DNA of 55,297 nt from positions 1 to 55,297 of the forward strand of contig NZ_NFHD01000022.1 of NCBI RefSeq assembly GCF_002159185.1, read 5' to 3'. Of this stretch, positions 43,501 to 50,837 are shown one piece after another (positions within the stretch are counted from its first letter, which is position 1; every line of letters starts with the position of its first letter). Below the pieces are notes generated by a model that saw only the letters and a list, made by a program, of their open reading frames with translations, had not been told where the DNA came from and did no database searches. Both the position numbers and the translations under genes were made by a program. This DNA is from Gemmiger sp. An87. GTDB taxonomy: Bacteria > Bacillota > Clostridia > Oscillospirales > Ruminococcaceae.

Positions 43501-44381
43501 GTTATCAGATCAGCACTCTGCTGGATGGTACCGAGTATTTCCTGAGCCAGACCGGCAAGTTCTGCATCACCGCAGGCAGCGGCAGCGAGATGGCCATGTA
43601 CCGTCAGTTTGCCCTGCAGGCAGGGGAAAGCTACTACCGCACCAGTGCCACAGGCCTGAAGAAGATGATTGCATTCCTGGAGGGGCTGGACGAAAGCCTG
43701 TACACCCCGGCCAGCTGGGATCGGATGCAGCAGGAGAAGGCCGCCGCAGAGCAGGCAGCCGCGCTGGATGGCGCACTGTTCGTGGATTCCGATGCCCGCT
43801 CTGCTGCTGCCCGGGACCAGGCCCGGCAGGCGCAGGAGACCATCAATGAGGCAACCGGCTCGCTGTTCCAGGCTGCGCGCGGTCTGGAAAAGAAGGCTGA
43901 CGTGCGTTATACGGTGACTTTCCGGATCACTGGCGAATATTTTGCCGAGGAAAGCTTTGCTGCCCTGCAGTATAAGGCAGGCGAGCAAATTGCCGCGCCC
44001 GCTGCACCGGCGCATGAGGGCTATACCTTCAGCGGCTGGCAGAACCTGCCCGAGACCATGCCGGAGAAGGATCTGGTGGTGACCGGCTCTTACACAAAGG
44101 ATGCTGGTGAACCGGAGCAGCCGGAGGAAACCCCCACCCCGACTTCTGTACCCACCCCTGTACCTACTCCTGCGCCCGACTCGGGTCAGGACAGTGGTGA
44201 TCAGGAAAGCCAGAACGGCCCGGGCGGCAGTGGTTCCACTGCGGCTCCGTCTGCCACAGCTGCCCCCACCGGTACGGCATCTGCTCAGACCGGCGACAGC
44301 ATCTGGCCTCTGGCTGCTCTGAGCGGTCTGGCGCTGAGCTGCGCCGCCGCTCTGGTACTGCTGCGCCGCAAGCAGGGCTGA
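37551..44381 (+). CDS. Giant secreted exo-alpha-sialidase with two tandem GH33 domains
   Basis: The 2276-residue protein should release sialic acid from host glycans. A signal peptide (1-27, ending APVFA) precedes a Thr/Pro/Glu repeat linker (about 55-140). Two related modules of about 185 residues follow, starting at APQIPGFELY and APQIPGFSLY, then a weaker third copy and an Ig-like region. GH33 propeller 1 spans about 762-1253 (YRIPSL; Asp boxes SKDGGATW, SDDNGKTW, SYDGGATW). Propeller 2 spans about 1269-1755 (FRIPAM; SKDGGKTW, TDDGGTTW, SYDGGVTW). Then come a FIVAR-like helical region, an Flg_new/InlB-type repeat (GYTFSGW), a Pro/Thr linker and a C-terminal membrane segment before RRKQG. 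It is likely cell-wall or membrane anchored. Confidence 0.92.
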   Translation: MRLKLKRMVALLLAVCVMASTAAPVFAADEPLLEQPPVTAEEVAGELTQPGEVPAATETPKATEVPAATEEPVATEMPAATEAPEATEVPVATEEPVATEVPAATEAPEATETPAPTETPAPTKTPEGNEVPVAEDGADKLAQAKKAAPQIPGFELYTGDSIDTARQYILVAQDQREGESGIYALYLSADGASTSPGALKTKGAVTAQLTLSENGVTAAWLKNGESLTLDRLLLDAKQSEDGKVAFSNSATGQWLKLDGSMTAATESFCSVQKKADSSYLLKNAANNRVLSFNINGDGGKFTSAQTDFWGPQAETAYSIYLYARQSDENAPQIPGFSLYTSSQLDLSKEYLIVARGKEEAYKDEVYALYLSDAGKSLNPGSLSGVDGTVTAKLTLTEGGVQASWLKDGSTLTLEDLTLVGSAMDGGFSLQNAKSGNYLALAESNMVADQAVSLGVAKAGDGWQISGAKRVLDFNRKGDTTQYPNNITDFWGPRSLSEGKSYTLWLYARDITLNETDLKIDGYTQAETDILTDGVYAVVGYDEGFRVLSASGANNANAAVRDDRTGKLTNAQEALAGAELSLTNTQGGVYLTAMTEDGPVYLGLGSEGVFRSDAPVLLTVTKNENNTYTLSAGEARLAVENGGFTANAQGSPVQLFLKKAEQPTLVRTKAVVEQGYAGTSQLAVTGGTEWIYTDARGAHPATVEWTLTENPDGAFRLENGVLTALKASGTGTASGKLVYTEEKAVDLGTVALTACGPEEAITGTTQNQPFVNGEPDGGNGKNYRIPSLITLDNGWMVAAADMRWQTTADSPQNLDTIVSVSKDGGATWSYEVVNYFDDQANSATGQASASFIDPSMVQGPDGKLYMVVDACPSYVGLMSGNRMGSQSSGFDEQGRMLVALAGENQDAPKEKSAYTYRVDLNAEPARVTVQGEKLELYPITTESGETTGQWVNAELDLFAWDGASGPVEKVMREQLSSGEMVQTNLFYRSSAWKAYPVFYIMLRSAEITADGLVWGEPTFLNIKYTENESFTGVCPGRGLVTTVEGKQRIVFPLYDNATGQEYASVIYSDDNGKTWTRGDRVNNLASGSKTSESQVVNLPDGGMRIFCRNLGGQITFADSYDGGATWGQATADSALNYTSNCMVSFINAAGYVKSPEGKVYGDLVIASYPAGGGRTDGVIRVGSMSETGTINWLNDTEVDFAGRYQYSCLTQKQGDALGLLFESGTAGPGSTENSGAGGIYYTDLTITGMLGEGWSYLASYDGPVEGGHSGVTQDQPYIPDETGSSRRFRIPAMITLDNGWILSAADARWGSTMDAANNLDGLVSLSKDGGKTWEWQMINHFADFPDQTPGAYRKSASFIDPALIQSEDGTIYMVVDACPAYSGLQNGGTAGKESTGFDENGNLVIARGEAGSIASTKAEDYTYYIDSKDPQSKVVEGQNRTLYPIKDAAGALTGAWVDAEYNLYETSGSAVVKSTCRQELSGKTVQNNVFYSQSEWKIYPTFHICLRTGNVTETGIQWSEPRILNVKQPGEGFVGVCPGRGLTVELGEDGTERVLFQVYDNATGQERASVIYTDDGGTTWQRGEHVTNNVGKTSESQTVLLPDGGIRMYSRNDIGYISYADSYDGGVTWGPSCKDEALNYVGNCMVSFINVDGALVDSDGNVYDNLIAASYPKGSGRNNGVLRIGSIDVATNQVTWLNPADVKYPGSYLYSCLTQLKGEALGLLYEKEDTSYGTGYILYDSFAMTDLLGEGWSYLAQAPQLTLNTGDIACDAGSTVQVSAGTAGIPQDARLQWSLTSDGEAAVAALDKTESSAGDLVTLTAQAAGKATLTVTAQVQTENKTLTLQDSVRVYVSDENTVTLPDEFENGGVTESAARSENPLLKMQTAIEDGVYVIVAGGKALYSSATGTVADQVGVTDEAGELNLNTGFDANTQLWKLTKTEQGYTLESMARPGWYLAVEGQTGGKYPPVKETPTYFSITGDGEGGYQISTLLDGTEYFLSQTGKFCITAGSGSEMAMYRQFALQAGESYYRTSATGLKKMIAFLEGLDESLYTPASWDRMQQEKAAAEQAAALDGALFVDSDARSAAARDQARQAQETINEATGSLFQAARGLEKKADVRYTVTFRITGEYFAEESFAALQYKAGEQIAAPAAPAHEGYTFSGWQNLPETMPEKDLVVTGSYTKDAGEPEQPEETPTPTSVPTPVPTPAPDSGQDSGDQESQNGPGGSGSTAAPSATAAPTGTASAQTGDSIWPLAALSGLALSCAAALVLLRRKQG
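37734..37877 (+). repeat. Two tandem 72-bp repeats encoding the Thr/Pro/Glu linker
   Basis: Units 37734-37805 and 37806-37877 each encode 24 residues of the pattern ATEVPxATEEPVATExPAAT then EAPE, with only a few base differences. Further degenerate ATE/PTE repeats flank them. In-frame slippage would change linker length without disrupting the enzyme. Confidence 0.85.
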
Positions 44382-44595
44382 GCCTTGCCTAAGCGAAAAC
44401 GGTAATTCCATACCAAATGCCCCGGCGGCTCCTTCCGATGGAAGGGGCCGCCGGGGTTTGTGTTGCTTTTGAAAAAGAAAAGTCAAAAGGGGGATTGTAC
44501 CGCCCGCCGGAATGGATTATGATAGAAGAAATGTGTACCAAACAAGGCAGCAAAGACGAATGAGCTTTGCCGCCGGAAACAGGAGGGAATGGACC

Positions 44596-45255
44596 GTGGA
44601 ACGGAATAAGCTGCTGGAGGCTGCGCTGCCCGCCCGGCTGGAGCCAGCGGAGCGGCCGGAGGAACTGGTGGATATGGCGCTGGCCCGGGGCGATGCGCTC
44701 ACCGGCTGGCAGATTACCGGGGCGGATCTGACCGGAATGGATCTGACCGAGCTGGAGGTACAGGGGTGTCTGTTTCAGGGATGCCGGTTTACCGGTTCCA
44801 ATTGGCACGGCGCCCGGTTTTCGGATGTGGTATTCCGAAACTGTGAATGCTCGGCGCTGCAGGCGGAGGATGCGGACTTCTGCCGCTGCCGGTTTGAAAA
44901 CGTAAAAGCTATGGGGGCGAGCTTTGCAGGCAGCCGTCTGGCACACGTCCGGCTGGAGAACAGCAACTTCCGGCAGGCGAACCTGACCGGGGCGCTGCTG
45001 CAGCAGGTTTTATGGAAGCAAACTGACCTGAGCGAGGCTTTTCTGGCCCAGTGCCGTCATAAGGGCCTCACATTCCGGGAATGTACCTTGATGAGTACCA
45101 GCTTTTTCGGCACCCTTCTGAACGGACTGGACTTTACCGACAGCCGTATGGAAGGGATCGTGGTCAGTGATACAGGTAAGGAGCTGCGGGGGGCGATTGT
45201 GAATGTGAGTCAGGCGGCAGACCTGGCCCGGGTGCTGGGACTCGTCATCCGCTGA
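44596..45255 (+). CDS. Pentapeptide-repeat protein
   Basis: The 219-residue protein consists mainly of A(D/N)LxX-type five-residue repeats from about 35 to 205 (ADLTGMDLTEL, CLFQGCRFTGSNW, ANLTGALLQ), forming a predicted right-handed beta-helix. Qnr and MfpA proteins of this fold protect DNA gyrase from quinolones or toxins; whether this one does is unknown. The GTG start at 44596 follows AGGAGGG (44581-44587); an in-frame ATG at 44560 lacks such a site. The MATE pump gene starts 25 bases after its stop. Confidence 0.85.
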   Translation: MERNKLLEAALPARLEPAERPEELVDMALARGDALTGWQITGADLTGMDLTELEVQGCLFQGCRFTGSNWHGARFSDVVFRNCECSALQAEDADFCRCRFENVKAMGASFAGSRLAHVRLENSNFRQANLTGALLQQVLWKQTDLSEAFLAQCRHKGLTFRECTLMSTSFFGTLLNGLDFTDSRMEGIVVSDTGKELRGAIVNVSQAADLARVLGLVIR

Positions 45256-45280
45256 ACAGGGAGAAAGAGGAGGAAGTACA

Positions 45281-46651
45281 ATGGCAAAACAGGTGGATCT
45301 GCTGCGGGGCAGTATCCTGAAGAGCCTCACTGCGCTGGCTCTGCCCATCATGGGCTCTCAGCTGGTGCAGATGGCGTACAATCTGGTGGATATGATCTGG
45401 ATTGGCCGGGTGGGTGCCGGAGCGGTGGCCGCCGTGGGCGCAGCCGGTATGTTTATGTGGCTGTCCAACGGGCTGGCGATTCTGGGCAAAACCGGCGGAC
45501 AGGTGCTGGTGGCTCAGCGCCTGGGCGCGGGCGACAAGCAGGCGGCAGCCCGCTATGCGGCTGCGGCCATTCAGCTGGCAACGGTGATTTCGCTGCTGTA
45601 CACCCTGCTTATGGTGGTGGGGGCAGGACCCCTGATCGGCTTCTTCAAGCTGAACAGCCCTCAGGTGGCGGCCCAGGCGCGGGTGTATCTGATTATCGTT
45701 GGCCTTGGCATGTTTTTCTCTTTTCTGAATCAGGTGCTGATTGCGGTGGTCAACGCCACCGGCAACAGCCATACCCCCTTTCTGGCCATGTGCTGCGGTC
45801 TGGGGCTGAATTATGTGCTGGACCCGGTGCTCATCTTCGGTGTGGGGCCTGTACCCCGTATGGAGGTGGCAGGCGCTGCCCTGGCCACGGTGTTGGCTCA
45901 GGTGGTGGTATTTGTGCTGCTGGTGGCCTATGCCCGGCAGGACAGCTGCCTCTTTGATCAGGTGCGGCTGACCCAGCGCACTACCCCGGCGGAGCTGGCT
46001 GCACTGGTGCGCATCAGCGGCCCGGCAGCGGTGATGAATGTGGTGTTCCCGCTGATTTCCATGTACATTGCCCGCATGGTGGCTGCCTTTGGTGATAACG
46101 CGGTGGCGGTGCAGAAGGTAGGCAGCCAGATCGAGTCCATCAGCTGGATGACGGCGGATGGCTTTGCTGCTGCGGTGAACAGCTTCATTGGCCAGAATTA
46201 CGGTGCGGGAAATCTGAAACGGGCAAAAAAGGGCTTCGCCGCTGCCTTTGCCATGATGAGCCTGTGGGGCGTGTTCTGCAGCTGCTTGCTCATCTTTGCG
46301 GCCGGGCCGATCTTCGGCTTCTTCATCCCGGAGCAAGAGGTGCTGCCTCTGGGGGTGGACTACCTGGTGATTCTGGGCTTCTCCGAGCTGTTCATGTGCT
46401 GGGAAATCCTGGTGGAAGGGGCCTATGCTGGCCTCGGCCACACCGCGCCGCCCAGCATCCTGAGCATGGTGCTCACCATGGCCCGCATCCCGCTGGCCAT
46501 GGTTCTGACCAGTACGGCCCTGGGGCTGAACGGTATCTGGTGGAGTATTTCCATCTCCACCATTTGCAAAGGCGTAATTCTGGTGATCATGTTTGCCGTG
46601 TTCTGGCGCGGGCTGCAGCGCAGGCTGGAAAATCAAGCGGCAGTGGAATAA
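45281..46651 (+). CDS. MATE-family multidrug efflux transporter
   Basis: The 456-residue membrane protein has twelve hydrophobic segments in two halves. GSQLVQMAYNLVDMIWIGRVGAGAVAAVG at the first helix pair and QNYGAGNLKRAKKGF in the linker between halves are typical of the NorM/DinF-like MATE superfamily. It should export cationic drugs or metabolites using a sodium or proton gradient. The ATG at 45281 follows AGGAGGAAG. It probably forms an operon with the pentapeptide gene. Confidence 0.92.
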   Translation: MAKQVDLLRGSILKSLTALALPIMGSQLVQMAYNLVDMIWIGRVGAGAVAAVGAAGMFMWLSNGLAILGKTGGQVLVAQRLGAGDKQAAARYAAAAIQLATVISLLYTLLMVVGAGPLIGFFKLNSPQVAAQARVYLIIVGLGMFFSFLNQVLIAVVNATGNSHTPFLAMCCGLGLNYVLDPVLIFGVGPVPRMEVAGAALATVLAQVVVFVLLVAYARQDSCLFDQVRLTQRTTPAELAALVRISGPAAVMNVVFPLISMYIARMVAAFGDNAVAVQKVGSQIESISWMTADGFAAAVNSFIGQNYGAGNLKRAKKGFAAAFAMMSLWGVFCSCLLIFAAGPIFGFFIPEQEVLPLGVDYLVILGFSELFMCWEILVEGAYAGLGHTAPPSILSMVLTMARIPLAMVLTSTALGLNGIWWSISISTICKGVILVIMFAVFWRGLQRRLENQAAVE

Positions 46652-46670
46652 ATGGAATATAAATCAGAAA

Positions 46671-46713
46671 AAGGCTCCGGCCGCATTGTTGTTCAATGCG
46701 GCCGGAGCCTTTT
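46671..46713. terminator. Bidirectional terminator between MATE and IclR genes
   Basis: An 18-bp stem AAGGCTCCGGCCGCATTG / CAATGCGGCCGGAGCCTT, with AAAA on the left and TTTTG on the right. Confidence 0.9.
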
Positions 46714-46719
46714 GTTTGC

Positions 46720-47526
46720 TTAAACCAATTCGATGAAACCGCTTACTTCAGGGGCGAAGTCCGGCCGGCGAAGAAGGGACTCAATGTTCTGCTTGGCGCA
46801 GAAAAGCTTCTCCAGAGCCAGCGCCTGGCGTTCCTCATCGAAGCGGAAGAGGGGAGCGCTGACACTGAGGGCTGCCATTACCTGACCGTTGGCCACCAGG
46901 GGAACCGCCACGCAGCGGATGTTCTCGTCACTTTCACCGCACTCGCTGGCGTAACCTGCCTTGCGCATTTGGTGCAGCTGCTCAATGAGAGTATCCGGGT
47001 CGGTTACCGTGTTGGCGGTGATCGCGGGCATATGGCTGCTGTCCGGGTAGAGGGCACGGATCTGGTCATCCGACCAGCACATCAGCAGAGCCTTGCCCAG
47101 AGAGGTGGAATACAGAGGGAGCCGCTTGCCCACCGAGCTGATCAACCGGATTGCGTTGGGCGATTCCACCTTTGCCACGTACAGCACCTTGCCGCGGTCC
47201 GCCACGCCCATCTGACAGATCTCTCCGCAGCCCTCGGTGACCTGACGCATCTCGTTGTGGATATGCTCCAGCAGGGTGTGCTTGTTGGAGAATACCACGC
47301 CTACCGTGAAGGCGGCCAGGCCGATGCAGTAGCGGCCGGTGGCGGGATTCAGTTCCAGAAAGCGGCGTGCGTGCAGCGTATGGATGATGGGGAACAGGCT
47401 GCTCTTGGGGGCGTTCAGCCGGCTGGCGATTTCGGAAAGAGTGAAGCCGTCGGTTCCCTCGGAGGAAACAAGCTCTAAAATATCCAGCACCCGGGAGGTG
47501 CTGCGGTGTTCAGTAGAAGTGAGCAT
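46720..47526 (-). CDS. IclR-family transcriptional regulator of the sugar-acid operon
   Basis: The 268-residue protein has an N-terminal winged helix-turn-helix (about 10-65, FTLSEIASRLNAPKSSLFPIIHTL) and the C-terminal IclR effector domain (about 85-255; STSLGKALL, CVAVPLVANGQVMAALSVSAP). Such regulators bind small organic or sugar acids. It is divergent from the GntP operon, with a 397-base intergenic region holding a palindromic operator candidate, so control of that operon is the likely role. The ATG at 47526 follows AAAGGAG. Confidence 0.9.
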   Translation of the reverse strand: MLTSTEHRSTSRVLDILELVSSEGTDGFTLSEIASRLNAPKSSLFPIIHTLHARRFLELNPATGRYCIGLAAFTVGVVFSNKHTLLEHIHNEMRQVTEGCGEICQMGVADRGKVLYVAKVESPNAIRLISSVGKRLPLYSTSLGKALLMCWSDDQIRALYPDSSHMPAITANTVTDPDTLIEQLHQMRKAGYASECGESDENIRCVAVPLVANGQVMAALSVSAPLFRFDEERQALALEKLFCAKQNIESLLRRPDFAPEVSGFIELV

Positions 47527-47776
47527 AAATGATACTCCTTTGGATTCATTGAATACATTATTACTTATGATAACAAAAACGGTGCGAAATGTCCATAATT
47601 TGGATATCACTTTCAAACAAGTGAAAGAAAATGAAAAGCATTGAGCATAATGCACAGTTTTTTTGAAATGAATCGATGCTAATCCAACAAATCGCATTCA
47701 GTTTTCCGCTTTTTTGTTGACATTTTATGAACGCAGTGTTAGTCTAATAACAGGCGGTTCGTTATTAAGAAAAATG

Positions 47777-47790
47777 TTCGTATATACGAA
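47777..47790. promoter_or_regulatory. Candidate IclR operator (perfect 14-bp palindrome)
   Basis: TTCGTATATACGAA is a perfect palindrome in the region between iclR and gntP. It lies about 55 bases after TTGACA (47717-47722), so it could sit at or below the start of the operon transcript. The rest of the divergent region (47527-47923) shows poor promoter spacing: TCTAAT (47743-47748) is 20 bases from that TTGACA. Confidence 0.55.
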
Positions 47791-47829
47791 ATTGAAATAA
47801 TTAAAACAGAACGGAGGTGAAACGGTCAC

Positions 47830-47949
47830 GTGCACAGGGCAAGGGGAAGCCCGGCACAATACATAGGAAGCAGACTGTTCGATGGCAGTGAGAGAGGATA
47901 CCATCGGAGAAAGGGAGTAAAAAATGACAAGCACAATGTTGGTTGTTAA
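47830..47949 (+). CDS. Possible 39-aa leader peptide ahead of gntP
   Basis: GTG at 47830 follows a perfect GGAGGTGA (47813-47820) at nine bases. The frame encodes MHRARGSPAQYIGSRLFDG and continues basic to a TAA at 47949, overlapping the gntP start by 26 bases. The strong ribosome site has no other gene to serve. The peptide has no recognised family; it may only couple translation into gntP. Confidence 0.3.
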   Translation: MHRARGSPAQYIGSRLFDGSERGYHRRKGVKNDKHNVGC

Positions 47950-49285
47950 TCTGGCGATTTCCATCGCTTTGATTATCGGTTTGATTCTGATTCCCAAGCT
48001 AAATCCTTCGGTCAGCCTTGTACTGGCCAGTGCTTACATGGGCATTTCCTGCGGACTGGGTGTTGTTCCCACCCTGGATACCATTGCAAGCGGTTTCGGC
48101 AGCATGATGACCAGTATCGGTCTTCCCATCGGTTTCGGCGTTATCCTGGGCCAGCTGATGAGCGACTCCGGCATGGCGCAGAAGATCGCTACCACGCTGG
48201 TACATGCGGTTCCTAGCAAATACGTTCTGTGGGCTCTTGCGGGTGCAGGCTTCCTGCTGGCAATCCCCGTATTCTTCGACATCACCTTCATCATCCTGGT
48301 GCCCATCGGCATCGCGGTGGCGAAGCAGATCAATAAACCCATGAGCTATGTGGCAACCGCCCTGATCATCGGCGCCTGCGTTGCCCAGACCTTCGTTCCT
48401 CCCACGCCCAACCCGCTGGCTGCCCCCGATTTGCTGGGTTACAGCTTGGGCACCCAGGTCATCGTTGGCCTGATCTGCGGCCTGATCGTTACCTTCATCG
48501 CTCTGTTCATCTGCATCAAGATCCTGGATCTGGGCCTGTTCAATGAGCAGAAGGATGTTAACCACGAAGTTGACGTGCTGAAAAACCTGGAGCAGCGCCA
48601 GACCAAGGAGCTGCCTGATCCTCCGTTTGTTCTGTCTCTGGTTCCCCTGCTGCTGCCTGTTGTGTGCATCATGATCAGCACCATGATCGATGCCATGGGC
48701 GCTGAGGATGGCAACATCCTGGTCAGCGTTCTGGGCAACAAGATCTTCGCCCTGGTTGTGGGCGTTCTGAGCGCTTACCTCATCGCCTGGAAGTACATTG
48801 GCATGAAGGCCAGTGAAAAGTCCGCCAACGAGGCTCTGGGCACTGCCGGCGTGGCTCTGCTCATCACCGGTGCCGGCGGTTCCTTTGGTTCCGTTATCGC
48901 GGCTACCAACATCGGCGACGCTCTGATTTCTGCTCTGAACATCAACACCGATTCTGTGATCATGGTTTGCCTGTTCGCCTACTTCATCGGCTTCATCTTC
49001 CGTGTGGCGCAGGGCTCCGGCACCGTTGCCGGCATCACCGCCATGACCATCATGGCTACCATCGCTCCTTCCGTGAACGTGCACCCCGTATGGCTGGCAA
49101 TGGCCTCTCTGGCCGGCGGCATCAGCATCGGCCACGTGAACGATAGCGGCTTCTGGGTTTGCACCAACTTGTCCGGCTTCACCGTGACCGGCGGCCTGAA
49201 GACCTACACTCTGCCCATCTTTGTGGTTTCGATTGTAACGTTGATTGTTACCCTGCTGGGCGCGACTTTTGTACCTATGGCATAA
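47924..49285 (+). CDS. GntP-family gluconate/sugar-acid permease
   Basis: The 453-residue membrane protein has about twelve to fourteen hydrophobic segments and GntP signatures: GFGVILGQLMSDSGMAQKIA, FVPPTPNPLAAPDLLG, and SIGHVNDSGFWV near the end. GntP carriers import gluconate and other aldonates or small organic acids with protons. It is the first gene of a six-gene catabolic operon, so its substrate is probably the acid degraded by the downstream enzymes. The ATG at 47924 follows AAAGGGAG. Confidence 0.92.
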   Translation: MTSTMLVVNLAISIALIIGLILIPKLNPSVSLVLASAYMGISCGLGVVPTLDTIASGFGSMMTSIGLPIGFGVILGQLMSDSGMAQKIATTLVHAVPSKYVLWALAGAGFLLAIPVFFDITFIILVPIGIAVAKQINKPMSYVATALIIGACVAQTFVPPTPNPLAAPDLLGYSLGTQVIVGLICGLIVTFIALFICIKILDLGLFNEQKDVNHEVDVLKNLEQRQTKELPDPPFVLSLVPLLLPVVCIMISTMIDAMGAEDGNILVSVLGNKIFALVVGVLSAYLIAWKYIGMKASEKSANEALGTAGVALLITGAGGSFGSVIAATNIGDALISALNINTDSVIMVCLFAYFIGFIFRVAQGSGTVAGITAMTIMATIAPSVNVHPVWLAMASLAGGISIGHVNDSGFWVCTNLSGFTVTGGLKTYTLPIFVVSIVTLIVTLLGATFVPMA

Positions 49286-49295
49286 ATGCAAATCA

Positions 49296-49331
49296 CTCAT
49301 TCACTCCATGCACTCGCATGGAGTGAATGAG
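49296..49331 (+). promoter_or_regulatory. Perfect 16-bp hairpin between gntP and the LarA-like gene
   Basis: CTCATTCACTCCATGC / GCATGGAGTGAATGAG around an ACTC loop. No T run follows, so it is not a standard terminator. It may be a processing or stability element. A TATAAT (49362-49367) with no -35 follows and could restart transcription. Confidence 0.6.
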
Positions 49332-49474
49332 GTTTGTGGTATCTGCCCTTTTACATTATATTATAATTGAAGTAAGAGGGGACCGGAATACTGAAAAATC
49401 CCCGCGGCATGGTCGAGCTTTTTTCAGGAAACGTAAATTTATATCCAAGCGAAGATATAAAGGAGAGTATCATT

Positions 49475-50785
49475 ATGGCGTTCGAAAGTAAGAAAAACAA
49501 TGTGACCGATCAGCTGGCTTCCACTGCGAAACTGCCCAAAATGGTTCGGGTCCGTCAGGAGTTTGACCATACCCACATCGAGGTGAAGGACATCCCCGGC
49601 ATCGTTCGTGAGCAGCTGTCCCGGGATGCGGTGAAGCAGAACATCAAGCCCGGCATGAGCATTGCGATCACCTGCGGCAGCCGCGGTGTTGCCAATATCG
49701 CCGTGATCCTGCGCGCCATTGTGGATTATGTGAAGGAGTGCGGTGCACAGCCCTTCGTGTTCCCGGCAATGGGCAGCCATGGCGGCGCCACTGTGGAAGG
49801 CCAGTTGGATATCCTGAAAAGCTACAATGTGACCGAGGAGACCATGGGCTGCCCCATCCGGGCCACCATGGAGACCGTTTACCTGGGCGACACCGAGGAA
49901 GGCAGCCCGGTATTCATCGATAAATACGCCCATGAGGCCGACGGCGTGATTCTGTGCGGCCGCATCAAGGCGCACACCGCCTTCCGTGGCCCTTACGAGA
50001 GCGGCCTGATCAAGATGTCGGTTATCGGCATGGGCAAGCAGCATGGCGCAGAGTCGGTTCATGAATCCGGCTTTGACAACATGGGCCGCGTAATGCCGCA
50101 GTTCGGCAAGGTGATTTTTGCCCACACCAACATTGTGGCCGGTCTGGGCGTTCTGGAGAATGCTTTCGATCAGACCTACAAGCTGGTTGGCCTGAATGCC
50201 GATGAGATCTGGGAGCAGGAGCCCGCTCTGCTGGTGGAAGCCAAGAGCAAGATGGGCCGCATCTGGATTGACAAGACCGATGTGCTGGTTGTGGATAAGA
50301 TCGGCAAGAACTTCTCCGGCGACGGCATGGACCCCAACGTGACCGGTGCCTTCGCCTGCCCCAACAGCGCCAAGGACGGCAAGCCCGGCCCCATCGACGC
50401 ACAGCGTATCGTTGTGCTGGATCTGAGCGATGAAACCCACGGCAATGCCAACGGCATCGGCGTGGCGGATGTTACCACCAAGCGTCTGGTGGACAAGACC
50501 GATGTGGATATCACCTATCCCAACGCTGTTACCAGCACCGTAGTGAACATCGTCAAGATGCCCATCTTCTGCCACAGCGATGAAAACGCCATCAAGCTGG
50601 GCGTTCGCACCTGCAACATGATCGACAAGGAGAACCCCCGCATCGTTCACATTGAGAACACCATGGAGCTGGGCCACATCTGGGTATCGGAAGCGCTGAT
50701 TCCTGAGGTGGAAGCACATCCCAATATGGAAATCGATGGCGAGCTGGAGGATTGGGGCTTCGACGAGAACGGCAACCTGTGGTAA
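49475..50785 (+). CDS. LarA-family (DUF2088) protein, candidate aldonate C2-epimerase
   Basis: The 436-residue soluble protein belongs to the lactate racemase superfamily. The DUF2088 part has SIAITCGSRGVANIA and FPAMGSHGGATVEGQ, and a Lys in ESGLIKMSVIGMGKQHGAE that may match the lysine carrying the nickel-pincer cofactor. LarA relatives racemise lactate or malate or epimerise gluconate at C2. The gntP and dehydratase neighbours favour a sugar acid. No larB, larC or larE cofactor genes occur in the window; they would have to be elsewhere. The start at 49475 (MAFESKKNN) follows AAGGAGAG. Confidence 0.72.
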   Translation: MAFESKKNNVTDQLASTAKLPKMVRVRQEFDHTHIEVKDIPGIVREQLSRDAVKQNIKPGMSIAITCGSRGVANIAVILRAIVDYVKECGAQPFVFPAMGSHGGATVEGQLDILKSYNVTEETMGCPIRATMETVYLGDTEEGSPVFIDKYAHEADGVILCGRIKAHTAFRGPYESGLIKMSVIGMGKQHGAESVHESGFDNMGRVMPQFGKVIFAHTNIVAGLGVLENAFDQTYKLVGLNADEIWEQEPALLVEAKSKMGRIWIDKTDVLVVDKIGKNFSGDGMDPNVTGAFACPNSAKDGKPGPIDAQRIVVLDLSDETHGNANGIGVADVTTKRLVDKTDVDITYPNAVTSTVVNIVKMPIFCHSDENAIKLGVRTCNMIDKENPRIVHIENTMELGHIWVSEALIPEVEAHPNMEIDGELEDWGFDENGNLW

Positions 50786-50837
50786 TGGACCGCGCCGGAG
50801 CTCCGGCAGCGCCTAATAAATAAGGAGAGAATATTCT

